Assembly (NCBI RefSeq): GCF_018446385.1
Contig: NC_055996.1
Span: 130,434,532-130,498,531, forward strand
From: Zingiber officinale
Lineage: Eukaryota > Streptophyta > Magnoliopsida > Zingiberales > Zingiberaceae
DNA: 64,000 bases
Reading direction: 5' to 3'
The translations under genes and the position numbers were made by a program. Positions 36,652-48,227 of the stretch are shown piece by piece. Every line of letters begins with the position of its first letter. Within the stretch, counting starts at the first letter, position 1. The notes under the pieces are model-generated. The model was given only the letters and a program-made list of their open reading frames with translations. It had not been told where the DNA came from and ran no database searches.

Positions 36652-37284
36652 ATGTCGAATTCTTCCTCATCCTCCTCCTCCTCTGCTTTCCCCACCATTC
36701 TACAGCCATGTTTCCTCTCCCTCGTCCTCTTCGCCCTCCTCACCTGCGACGCTCTCGGGAGTGGCAGCCATGTCATCACCGTGCCTTCCGCCCTCACGTG
36801 GGACCCCACTGCGCAACTCTTCCTCGTCGGGTTCAACCTTTCTCCAGCTATCGTCTGTGAATCTGGCATCATTGAACCCCTCATTTCAAACATCCTTCTC
36901 CCTGTTCAATCATCAGTTGCTGCACTCATCGTAGCCGATCGTTGCTGCATCCTACACGTCGCCCTAACCAATCCCACCTCTCTCTGCCTATGACCTTCGC
37001 TCCCCTACCCCCACCGTCACATCTTCCTCTCCCTTATCCCCCAGTCATCTGTCGTCCAAGGAGCCGTGATCGTTGGCCATGAATCAGGAGTGACCTTCAT
37101 CACAGGCGGGAACGTTGTCGTGAAGGTTGATCTCAACGGGGCGGCTTCCTTGCTTCCCAAATCATTGATTTTCAACGCCGAGTCGCCATTAGAGGGCTTG
37201 GACGAAGTGGCTCACGGGAGCAACGGGTACCTGCTGGTGGCTGAAAGAGGAGGGGCTGAGAGGGTATTCAGGACCGCCCAGTAA
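36652..37284 (+). pseudogene. SMP-30/gluconolactonase-like protein relic
   Basis: The translation starts with a Ser-rich signal-peptide-like N terminus (FLSLVLFALLTCDALG). It continues with SGSHVITVPSALTWDPTAQL, then, after a frameshift near 36975, YDLRSPTPTV, and finally VVKVDLNGAASLLPKS and GYLLVAERGG up to a stop at 37284. This order fits the plant SMP-30/gluconolactonase/LRE-like beta-propeller proteins. The usual length is about 300 residues; here large parts are missing and the reading frame shifts at least twice. It lacks introns and is surrounded by repeats, so it looks like a captured or retrocopied fragment. No poly(A) tail was found. Confidence 0.65.
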
Positions 37285-40008
37285 GGATAGACGACGATAG
37301 CGAAGTAGTGAAGGAAGTGTGGGGAAGGCGCTTGCTTCTATAACAGAGGAAGTCACAACAATATTAGTTTACTGCCCAACGTTAATTTAAACAATTAAAT
37401 TAATTGTTTAATTTAATTAAAAAATTAAACAATATTAAAAATTTAGAAGATGAGATAAGAGTTGTTTGCTAATTATTTATTAAAAAAAATAATTAAAAAT
37501 AGTTTGCAATTGCTGCGGCGAGGTTGCAAAGTTTGGAGCCTTTCTTGGTCGGCGTTACCCCAAGTTTGTGACCGCCCAGCAAGGCTGGAGTTCGTGGCAG
37601 CGACACTGTGGTAAGATGGTGAACTCACATAGAAGTCGTGGCGAGGCTGTGAACTCGCAGCGATGTCGTGGTAAGATGGCGCATAGGAGTATTTTGTCGC
37701 TTCTGAATTGGTTATATTTTTTAAAGTCAGTGATTTTAGCATCCTCAAATTCTTAGTATATTAAAATCTTCGGTATGATCCGTATGCAATTTATATTGTC
37801 AAATAATTTTGGTATACCAAAATTTTGATATACTGAAGTTTCGATAGATGAAATTTTGGTATATTTCTATACTAAAATTTTGATATACTGAAGTTTTAGT
37901 ATACTAAACTTTTGATTATATTTCTATATTCAAGTTTCAGTATACCAAATTTCATTATATTTTTATATTAAAATTTTGGTATATTGAAGTTTTAGTTATA
38001 TTTCTATATTGAATTTCAGTATATTGAAGTTTTGGTACACTGTATATTGAAGTTTCAGTGTATGAAGTTTTGATTATATTTTTTAGTGTTAAAATACTTT
38101 TGATATATTAAAAATTTGGTATATTGAAGTTTTGATATGCTGAAATTTTGGTACACTGAAATTTTGGTTATATTTCTATACTAAAATTTTGGTATATGAA
38201 GTTTTGGTTATATTTCTTAGTGTTAAAATGATTTGATAAAATTTTGATATACTAAAATTTTTGATATAATATGATATAAATTTTTTTATTTTAAAATTTT
38301 TGATATGTTATATAATATCATATATAAAATTTAATATATCATATTGAATCATCCCTAGTGAATCATGCCAGAACCCATTTCATGGACCGTATCTTTTTTT
38401 CCCAGTTGCAGATTTTCACCGGACACGTGTTGTGCGGTGAAAATTAATTCATATTTTAACTAATTTTAAATTTGTTTGAAATAAACCAATAAAAATATTA
38501 ATATATTGACATACCAATTCAAATATTTGTTAGGATTAACGTGATTTTTGTCATCCATGAAGCTAAATCTATCGCAGAATTGAATTAAAAAAACTTAATT
38601 TCATTCCATAAATTTTGACAAAGGCGAAAAAAAAAAATCTTTCCATAGTTGTCAATTATAATTTCTTAATTTATCTTTTCATAACTGATTATAAAATCGG
38701 AGAACTTTTGGATCATGGAATCTATATTTTTACTATTAATACAATAGGATTTACATAAACTAATTTTTTAAATATTAATTTATAATTATTATTCCAAGTT
38801 TAGTTAATTTCATACCCTATAAAATTATTTATTATTTTATATTTATGTTGATGTTGTTGGTGTGAGAAACATCCGACGATCGAACATACATTTTGATAAT
38901 GTCAAAGGGTTCAAAGTTAAGCTATTTTGTTATCTGATATGGTTAATTGAGATTGCAGGAAAGTCCAAAGTTTACTTAGGCAAAAGTACTAGCTGAGGTT
39001 AGGCAAGTGAAAATCTTAGGAGGTGGTAACCCTAGGTCCTAGGGGGTGGTAACCCTAGGTGAAGAAAAGTTCTAGCTGCTGTTAGGCAAAGGGAAACTTC
39101 TAGGGGGCGATAACCCTAGGTTCTAGGGGGTGGTAACCCTAGGAGGGAATTCTTGGCAGGTCGAAGCTTTGGGCAAAAAATCCTAGGAGTCGGTAACCCT
39201 AGGTTGAAAGTCCTAGTATCACGAACTGGGTGGAAGTCTGGGCGGGTCGTGGAGCAGACATCCAACATGAAGACCGGAAGCTTCGAGCGCTGAGCAAAAG
39301 TCCAGTTGGTCTGGAGGATCAACTGGCAACAGACATACTCTCCTGAGTCGAGTAGGTGAGAGCGTGTTCCCCGCTAAGGGAAAGTAGGCGTCGGTTCGAC
39401 TTATGATTTTCGGTCGGAAATTCGAAGTTAAAACCAGACAGTTCGGTGACTGTTGGACATTTATTTTTATGTTATTATTATGTGCTAACTTTATTTTGCA
39501 GGATATGTTGTTGTTGTTGGGACATTGACGTCCGCTAGAGGGGGGAGGGTGAATAGCGTCTCACCCAAAGCGTCGCTTTCTACAATGGTTAGTGTGTAGT
39601 AAAAATAAAAACAAACAAGTAGAAAGCTAATCTAAATATAAGACAAGAAATGCAAACCAAGCTACATGATCATTTAACGTGGTTCAGAAATCATGGCTCA
39701 TACTCCACAACTGTCCGTAAGGTGGACGATCTCGATCCGTCAGTGGATGACTCCCCGGTAAACTCCGGTTAGCTCACGTAACTCCTTGTGGGTGGAGAAA
39801 CTTCACCACAACTCTCACAAGAACACTTGAAACACTAGGGCACAGGTAGACTACTAATAGGGGTTAACCACCTCTATTTCGTCAACCTCAACCAAGCTCC
39901 CAAGGCTTGGTTATATAGGCCATGGGTTGGAAAATTCCGCCTACCAGTCGACTGCCAAAACCATCAGTAGACTGCCCTCTTGTGGAAATTCGACCGTTAC
40001 ATCCCAAC

Positions 40009-41060
40009 TGTTGGTGCAGGTAGCACTAACGGTCTAACCCAGGTTTTGATGAATGACAAATAGGTTAAGTTAGTTTTGTTGTTGTCTGACACTTTGATCA
40101 AGTGTACAGGAGAAGTCCAGACAGGTCGACGGGCTAATCGGATGTCTGGCACGAAGTCCAGCTAGGTCGACGGGCTGACCGGATAGCTGGCGAGAAGTCC
40201 AAGCGGGTCGACGGGTTGACCGAATGCTTGGCGAGAAGTCCAAGCGGGTCGACGGGCTGACCGGACGCTTGGCGAGAAGTCCAGACGGGTCGACGGGCTG
40301 ACCGGACGTCTGGCGAGAAGTCTAAGCGGGTCGAGGACGCGTTCCCGGGAAGGGAACATTAGGCGTCGATCCGGCTTAGATCAATTTCGGATATCTAAGT
40401 CGAGATCGTGACTAGATTCCGGTCTCGGAAAGACGGAATCTAAGTCATACTATTTGTGCTAATTCTTACTATGATAAAATGTGCTAACAATCTGTGTTGC
40501 AGGATATATATTGCCTCGGACTAACTTTGTTTTGCAGGAAAAAGGAGTTTTCTGGAACAAGGTTGTCCGGGCGCCCGGAGGGGATCCGGGCGCCCGGAAG
40601 TCAAATTATATCCAAACCAAGCCGTCACCACGTGGAGCATCTCGGTTTGAGCAGCGACGTCACATTCCAGGCGCCCGGAACAGCATATAAAAGAAGCCCC
40701 AGGCAGGAGCTTCAGACAATCAATCAATCTGAGAACTCTTCTACTGCTGGTCTTGCTGCTCGACGTTCAGTGCGACGCCAACAAAGCTCCGACAAAGTGC
40801 TCCTTCGGTTTCTTAATTTCCTTGTCGGTATTGCTTTATTTTCACCAGCAGTTCTTGTGTTCATTTTTGTAACTATATTCGAATTGTTAGTGATTGCCCA
40901 ACGAAAGTGGTCAAGGACCGCGGGCCTTCGAGTAGGAGTCGTCATAGGCTCTGAACGAAGTAAAAAACATTTGTGTCTATTTTACTTTTCCGCTGCGTTT
41001 ATACTCTAAGTTTTCGAATCGATATTCACCCCCCCCTCTATCGAATCTAACAGTCCTACA
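40009..41060 (+). repeat. 5' LTR of copia-2
   Basis: The U3 part holds five hairpin units with a 41-bp period (40117-40313). Next come a GTTCCC/GGGAAC hairpin near 40350 and the palindrome TCCGGGCGCCCGGA twice (40566-40579 and 40585-40598), with a third partial core at 40670. The TATA box TATAAAA is at 40686-40692. The LTR ends CCTACA. Confidence 0.92.
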
Positions 41061-41314
41061 AGTGGTATCAGAGCAGGTACCGCTCTGATTTGGTGCAACC
41101 ACCAATCAGACTGGGGGTAAAATTCTTTCTTTTTTCGGTCTTCAGTTTTACACTCAAACTCCAAACTGGTTTATCATTTTTTTTTTGTTATTTTTTTTAG
41201 AGCTAAATTGGTGCAACACCAATCTAGATTTTTCTACTATTTTTCTCTTCCCGCACTACTAATCCAAGACCAAGTCTTGGGATATTTTTTTTCGGTTATT
41301 TACCTGTGCACAGA

Positions 41315-42974
41315 ATGTCCCAACAAGAAGGATTCAGCACAGTACGACCTCCACTCTTCAACGGGGACGACTTTCCGTACTGGAAGAAGCGCATGGAGGT
41401 CTACCTCAAAACAGACTTCGACCAGTGGATGAGCATTACGAGACCCTACAAAATTCCAGTGGACAACTCCGGGAATCTAGTGGATCCTGAAGACTGGACA
41501 GCAGATCTGAAGAAAAAAGCATCAACAGAAAATAAAGCGATCAACACTCTATAGTGCGGATTGACAAGAGAAGAACTGAACAGAGTCGGTCCACACAAAA
41601 ACGCTAAAGAGCTATGGGACAAGTTGATCGAACTGCACGAGGGAACGAGCGACGCTAAGGTAACAAAACGAGACCTGCTTTTAAATAAAATTTTTAATAT
41701 AAAAATGCAGGAAGGTGAAACGGCGAATCAACTCCACGCAAGAGTCAAGGACATCCTTAACGGGCTTCATGCGATAGGCCACCAGATGGAAAATAGAGAC
41801 TTAATAAGGTACGCATTAAATGCTTTTCCACGTAATAGTTTGTGGGCATCAATTGTAGATGCTTACAAAATTTCAAAAAATCTTTCTGAATTAAAATTAG
41901 ACGAGCTTTTCTGTGAATTAGAATTACATGAACAAACTAATGCTGGAGCCGAAAAAGGTATAGCTTTATTTGCAAGTTCCTACAAAGAAAAGAAGAGCAA
42001 GCCTGAGGATGAAGAAGATCGCGACCAAGACTCCGAAGATGAAGAACACCTGGTGAACCTAGTAAGAAAAATGTTCACCAGGAGAAAAAGGAGCTTCAGC
42101 ACAAAGGACCTTCAGAAGATCAGTTCTCCCTCAGATCAAAAGAACGTGACTTGCTTCGGCTGCAACAAAAAGGCACATTACAAGAATGCCCAAAACTGAA
42201 GCTCGATAAATTGAAGCCAACCAAAAGAAGGCCCTCAAAGCAGCGTGGGACGACTCCTCGGACGAATCAGAGGAAGAAGAACAGAAACATCGAGCCACCT
42301 CGCACTGATGGCCCGCGAAGCTGAAACGGAAGATGAAGACGGGTCTGAACCCGAAACAAGCCACGAGTCCGTACTCGTTTCCGAAGGCCCGAATGAGGTA
42401 TATTTTAATTTAAACAAATTTTTTTTTAGAATTATTTCCTGTTTAAATAGTAAATTAACTAAAATAGAAAATGAAAACAAATCACTTCTTGAGGAAAATC
42501 AAAACCTCAAGGAACAATTAAAAAATTCGAATCCAACTCAAGATCTAACACTTGAGGAGGAGAATTTATCATTAAAAAAATGAAATAAACAGTTTAAAGG
42601 AGATGTTAGAAAAATTCACAACGAGATCAAAAAATCTAGACTTAATCCTAAATAATCAAAAGGCATGCTATAATAAAACCGGATTAGGATATAAGTCGAA
42701 TTCAAATAAAACCTTCAAATCATTAATAACCCAACACAAATCAACCAATCTAGCTTGGGTCCCGAAAGTGTGTCTGACCACGCAAGTAGGACTTAATCAA
42801 TATTATATACCTAAAGAAAAAATACATTATATAAAATCGAATAAACCAAACCAAAATCCAAAATACAAACCTAAATCAAATTCAAAATCTAAACAGTTTA
42901 AAAATCAACAAAATTATCATCAAGTTAATCATAACTATAAAAGGAATCATCACAAACCTAAAACCAAAATTTAA
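41315..42974 (+). pseudogene. copia-2 gag, broken
   Basis: The ATG at 41315 opens RPPLFNGDDFPYWKKRMEVY, a UBN2-type gag start. A zinc knuckle begins CFGCNKKAHY near 42155. The C-terminal region (42603-42974) contains LDLILNNQKACYNKTGLGYK and AWVPK, as at the end of gag in related elements. The frame is broken by TAG at 41552, a shift near 42185 inside the knuckle, and more shifts and stops at 42290-42660. Gag would form the capsid that packages element RNA. Confidence 0.88.
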
Positions 42975-44236
42975 ATTAATGGCCAAAAATTCAGGGGGAG
43001 GCTCCAGAATAGCTGGCACCTCCAAAACTAACTTACCCGACAAGACCTACCCGACGGGGTAATTAGGATTAGTTAAAAGAGACCAAGTTTAACTTGAATC
43101 ATGGTCTTGGTGAAATTTTTGGATGATAGTACGTTAGGGAAGCTTGGGCATTGTATGTCTAGAAAGATATGGCTTGATCTGGTGCATTTGGCAAGTGACC
43201 GAAGCTACCCTTAAATGGATCCTAATCAGTCAGACCAAGATTGAGTACTAAGCTCCGTGGATAGGACTATTCGGAAAATCTCGAAAGGTTGGTTACTTCT
43301 AATGACGTCCATGTGACTCACCAAGCTTAGAAATTTATCCGAAGAATGCCTATTTGTGGAGACCAAAGCTAAATCTGAATCTAACACAAGTTAAACCAAA
43401 ACTCCATAAGTAAAAAATCTAATTTCATCTCACAAAATCATAGGATTCCCTGATTGATAATATAGATCGGGTGAGATGAATAAGGCTTCAATTTTAATCT
43501 TAAAAACTTAAAAATTAATTTCAAAATTTTAATTTTAAAAACTTAAAAATTAATTTCAAAATTTTAATTTTAAACTTAAAAATTAATTTCAATATTTTAT
43601 TTTTAAACTTAAAAATTAATTTCAAAATTTTATTTTTAAACTTAAAAATTAATTTCAAAATTTTAATTTTAAACTTAAAAATTAATTTCAATATTTTATT
43701 TTTAAACTTAAAAATTAATTTCAAAATTTTATTCAAAATTTTATTTTTAAACTTAAAAATTAATTTCAAAATATTAATTTCAAAATTTTAATTTTAAACT
43801 TAAAAATTAATTTAAAATTTTAATTTTAAACTCAAAATTTTAATTTCAAAATTTTAATTTTAAAACTTAAAAATTAATTTCAAAATTTTAATCTTAAAAA
43901 AAATCAATTTCAAAATTTTAATTTTAAACTTAAAAATTATTTTCAAAATTTTAATTTTAAACTTAAAAATTATTTTCAAAATTTTAATTTTAAACTTAAA
44001 AATTATTTTCAAAATTTTATTTTTTTTAAACTTAAAAATTAATTTCAAAATTTTAATCTTAAAAACTTAAAAATTAATTTCAAAATTTTAATTTTAAAAA
44101 CTTAAAAAAATTAATGTCAAAATTTTAATTTTAAACTTAAAAATTAATTTCAAAATCTTAATTTTAAACTTAAATTAATTTTACACTTAAATAATGCATG
44201 CTCAAAAGACTAACTTTAAATCCTACTTACTGTAGG
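42975..44236. other. Non-coding spacer between copia-2 gag and pol
   Basis: About 1.26 kb separates the last gag codons from the protease. It starts with a short residual frame (NSGGGSRIAGTSKTN) containing a GGGGGAGG tract and continues with about 500 bp without coding sense. It ends in an A/T-only tandem array. CTTACTGTAG just before the protease resembles a splice acceptor, so the spacer could be removed as an intron; no donor was convincingly identified. Confidence 0.65.
43500..44190. repeat. A/T-rich tandem array in copia-2
   Basis: Some twenty diverged copies of a roughly 33-bp unit built from CTTAAAAATTAATTTCAAAA and TTTTAATTTTAAA. The minus-strand open frames it produces (FKIKILKLI repeats) are artefacts of the repeat. 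Confidence 0.85.
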
Positions 44237-44250
44237 AAACCAAGTGGATT

Positions 44251-47232
44251 TTGGATAGTGGTTGCTCCAAACATATGACTGGAGATCACACCAAGTTCAC
44301 TCAACTCACTTACAAAAGCCTAGGAACAGTTGCCTTTGGAAATAACGGCAAACTCAAGGTAATTGGTATAGGTAATATTGAATTAAAATCAGACTTTATA
44401 ATTACAAATGTTTTACTTGTTGAAAATTTTAAATATAATATTCTAAGTATAAGTCAATTGTGTGATACTAGGTATAAGGTCAAATTTCTATCTACAGAGT
44501 GTTTAATCAAATATCTAGATAATCCTACCATAAGCCTAAAAGGTTTTAGAAAAGACAACATCTATGCCATCAACCTAACCATTTCTTCCATTAAGTGTTA
44601 TTTAACACAAAAAGAAGAAACTTGGTTATGGCATAGGAGGATGTCTCACACCAACTTTAGAAATATAAGTAAACTAAATGGACTTGTAAAAGGCTTACCA
44701 AAGCTACCTAACTTAGATTCAACCATATGTAATGCTTGTCAACAAGGCAAACAAACTAAATCAACCCACAAACAAACAAATCAACCACAAACTAACTCAA
44801 TCTTAGAACTTCTACATTTAGATCTTTTTGACTCCCATGGAGTCAAATCTATAAATGGAAACTTATATTGTTTAGTAATTATAGACGATTATTCTAGGTT
44901 TACTTGGGTAAAATTCTTAAAACATAAAGATGAAACGTTTGAAATTTTTACAAATTTTTGCAAACAGATTGAAAACGAAAAAGATATTAAAATTAAAAGA
45001 ATTAGGAGTGACAACGGGGGAGAATTTAAAAATCACAACTTTAACAGTTTTTGTCTAGAAAACGGTTACCATCATGAGTTCTCATGCCCTAAAACCCCCC
45101 AACAAAATGGAATTGTAGAAAGAAAAAATAGAACCTTACTTGAAGCTTCTAGAACAATGTTAAATGAGTATAACCTACCTAAATACTTTTGGGCAGAAGC
45201 CGTTAGTACAGCCTGCTATGTACAGAACAGAACAACAATAAATAAAACTCATAACAAAACGTTCTTTGAAATGTTTTATAATAAACAACCAAATATAAAA
45301 TATTTTAAAGTATTTGGGTGCCCAGTCTTTATCTTAAATACAAGAGAACACTTAGGAAAATTCACCTCTAAAATTGAAAATGGAATTTTTGTAGGATATT
45401 CCCTAAATAGTAGAGGCTACAGAATTTACAATAAGGTTACCTTAAAAATTGAAGAAACTACTAATGTAAAATTTGAAGAAACTAAACAAGACGTAGAACC
45501 TACACAAACACCTGAGTTTGTTCCAGAAACCAACCAAACTCTAAGTCATGAAGAAGAGGAATAACATCAAGAGAGTCAACCCCCTAGAACAATAAGGGTT
45601 AACCCAAATCATCCAACTGATCAAATAATCGGTGACCCAGACTTAAGAGTTCAAACCAGATCATCTTTTAGAAACCTAAGTCAAATTTCATTAATTTCAA
45701 AAATTGAACCCAAAACTGTGGATGAATCCCTACTAGACCCAGATTGGATTATAGCTATGCAAGAAGAACTAGCCCAATTTGAGCGTAATGAGGTTTGGGA
45801 CCTAGTCCCACCACCTAAGAATAAGAAAATAATATAAACAAAATGGGTATTCAGAAACAAACTAAGTGAAACTGGGGAAATTACTAGAAATAAGGCTAGG
45901 CTGGTTGCCAAAGGATTTAGTCAAGTTGAAGGACTTGACTATGATGAAACATATGCCCCAGTAGCCAGATTAGAATCCATTAGAATGTTACTAAGTTATG
46001 CAGCCCATAAGGGATTCAGACTATACCAAATGGATGTTAAGTCTGCCTTTCTTAATTGACTAATTAAAGAAGAAGTTTATGTAGGTCAGCCTCCTGGGTT
46101 TGAAAGTCTAGAACACCCTGATTATGTTTTTAAATTAAAAAAAGCACTATATGGACTTAAACAAGCACCCAGGGCATGGTATGAGAGGCTAACATCTTAC
46201 TTAACATCTAAAGGATTCAAACAAGGTCAAATTGACCCAACCTTGTTTGTTAAATCATTAAATACAGACATATTTATTGCACAAATATATGTAGATGATA
46301 TAATATTTGGCTCAACAAATTCAGAATTTTTAGAAGAATTTATTAATCTAATGGAAAAAGAATTTGAAATGAGCTTAGTGGGAAAATTAACCTATTTCTT
46401 AGGATTACAAATCAAACAAACAAATGAAGGAAATTATATTTATCAACATAAATACACCAAAGAATTACTTAAAAAATTCGGAATGGAAAATACAAAAGAA
46501 ATAAAGACACCTATGGCAGTAAACACAATCTTAGACAGTGACCCAAATGGAAAACCAATTGATTTAAAACATTATAGAAGTGCAATAGGTAGCCTATTGT
46601 ACTTAACTGCAAGCCGACCTGATATTTTATTTGCAGTTAGTATGTGTGCTAGATACCAAACTTGTGCTAAGGAATCCCATTTGACACAAGTTAAAAGAAT
46701 TTTTAGATATCTTAAAGGAACAACAAATGTAGGAATCTGGTATCCTAGGACAAATAATTTTGAACTAATAGGGTATTCTGACTCAGATTATGCTGGATGC
46801 AAATTAGACCGCAAAAGCACAAGTGGTGGATGCCAATTATTAGGTTCATCACTTGTTAGCTGGTTTAGTAGAAAGCAACATTGTGTTGCTCTATCTACAA
46901 CTGAGTCAGAATACATAGCTATAGGCGAATGTGTTGCACAATTATTATGGATGATGCATACTCTAAAAGATTTCAACTTAAATATCACAAATGTAAAATT
47001 ATTAATTGACAATATAAGTTCAATTAACTTAACCAAGAATCCTGTGCATCATTCAAGAATCAAACATATTGAAATTAGGCACCACTTCATCAGGGATCAT
47101 GTTACTAAAGGTGATATTGAACTCAAGTACATTGAGTCCAAATCAAATTTAGCTGACATTTTTACAAAACCACTCCCTGAAAGTGAATTTAGCAACTTAC
47201 AGCGAAAATTAGGGATGTGCCTAATAGACTAG
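44251..47232 (+). pseudogene. copia-2 pol (protease-integrase-RT-RNase H), broken
   Basis: The order is protease (LDSGCSKHMTG around 44260), GAG-pre-integrase (LWHRRMSHTNF, CNACQQGKQ), integrase (LHLDLFD, IDDYSRFTW, SDNGGEF at 45009, TPQQNGIVERKN), reverse transcriptase ([24 protein letters not shown] at 46288) and RNase H (SDSDYAGCKLDRKSTSG; SRIKHIEIRHHFIRD), ending at the TAG at 47230-47232. Stops occur at 45562 (TAA), 45836 (TAA) and 46058 (TGA) with similarity continuing in the same frame, so these look like point changes. The element is non-autonomous. Confidence 0.92.
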
Positions 47233-48227
47233 GTTTTTTTTTTAAAGACTACTTTTAAAATAATGTTTTTTCAACTTATAAGTTAAAACTGTATGATTTC
47301 AAAACTTTCCATTTTTAGATTTTCAAAAACAGTTTTTGCCTTAGACTAGTTTTGAATCCTTAGAAAGCATGTACCCATAGGACTAGTTTTTGAGCATCTC
47401 ACCAACACCTTAGGTTTACCTTTCTTGTGCTTGACAAACATAGAAAGGGGTGAGATGCATAGGCCAACTGTCTGGACTTAAGATGTTTATTTCAGTGCAT
47501 CAGCATAAGTCTGGACGTTAAATACAACTCAGATATTAATCAGATTAAAGTTCATCAGTCAAGTCAAACACTGACTGCTTATAATCAACTTAATCTGACT
47601 AACCAAGTGAAAGCTACTATCTTCTGATAGTTAGTTAGTACCTAATTGGTTAGACAGCTGGTTAACTTTAAGTATCAAGTTCAGGGGGAGAAATTAACTT
47701 TGTGTGTTTAAAAAATACTTCTTAAACTAACTTATGTTTAAACATTAGTTTTAAAAATTAAATTTAACTAAGTGTTTGAAAAACTTAGAAGTTTAATCTC
47801 ACCTAATTTTCAAACCATAATTTAAAAAGTTGACTATTAAAAATTAGACTTTCCGAATTTAGCTATATCAAATGAGCCTTAAATATTTTGGCAAATTTAA
47901 TCTCCCTTGTTTAATTTTTGCTGTGTTTTGAAAAATTGAAGTTGAAAATCAATTTACCCAAGTCAACTTGTTTTTTTTGTACTTTTATCCTTGAATTTTG
48001 AACCAAACTCAGTTATTCATCAAGATTAGGTGTTATTGTTTTCAGTAACTCTACACTAAGATTGTTTTCCCTTGTTTTTTGATGAATGCCAAAGGGGGAG
48101 GGTTAGGCGGTTAAGTTACATAAACCAAATTGAAAACACTAAAACTAACTTCAAAACCGATGTACCTGTTTTTTTGCGTTCTTTCACTAACTTAACCAGG
48201 TTGTCATTCCATCAAAAAGGGGGAGAT
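47233..48227 (+). other. copia-2 3' untranslated region with repeated purine tracts
   Basis: No open frame of note. CAGGGGGAGAA (about 47682), AAAGGGGGAGGG (about 48090) and AAAAAGGGGGAGAT (48213-48227) are polypurine-tract-like; only the last abuts the LTR. Confidence 0.7.

Larger units (their letters stand above)
28880..38360. repeat. Array of diverged 1.0-1.1 kb tandem units, left block
   Basis: A repeated unit contains, in order, an AT-rich part (CTAATATTAATTTAAATTAT), a TTCTGTTGTACATCTTG block, a GC-rich block (GAGGTTGCAAGGTTTGGAGC, then TAAGATGACGAACTCA) and a tract of CGGTATACCAAAATTT-type motifs ending near CGTACCAACCCTAGG. The GAGGTTGCAAGG landmark, exact or diverged, recurs at about 30490, 31608, 32774, 33737 and 37516. 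Spacing is about 1.0-1.1 kb except where insertions intervene. The array resumes at 56124. The CGGTATAC tracts resemble the hAT MITE at 23951, so the unit may derive from a non-autonomous hAT element. Confidence 0.75.

Noticed and set aside
40117-40330. Regularly spaced repeats that could suggest a CRISPR array
   Set aside because: Period 41 bp with no unique spacers, located inside a eukaryotic LTR and duplicated in the partner LTR.
43521-44048. Lys/Ile/Phe-repeat peptides on the minus strand
   Set aside because: They are translations of an A/T-only tandem array, with no start context or homology.
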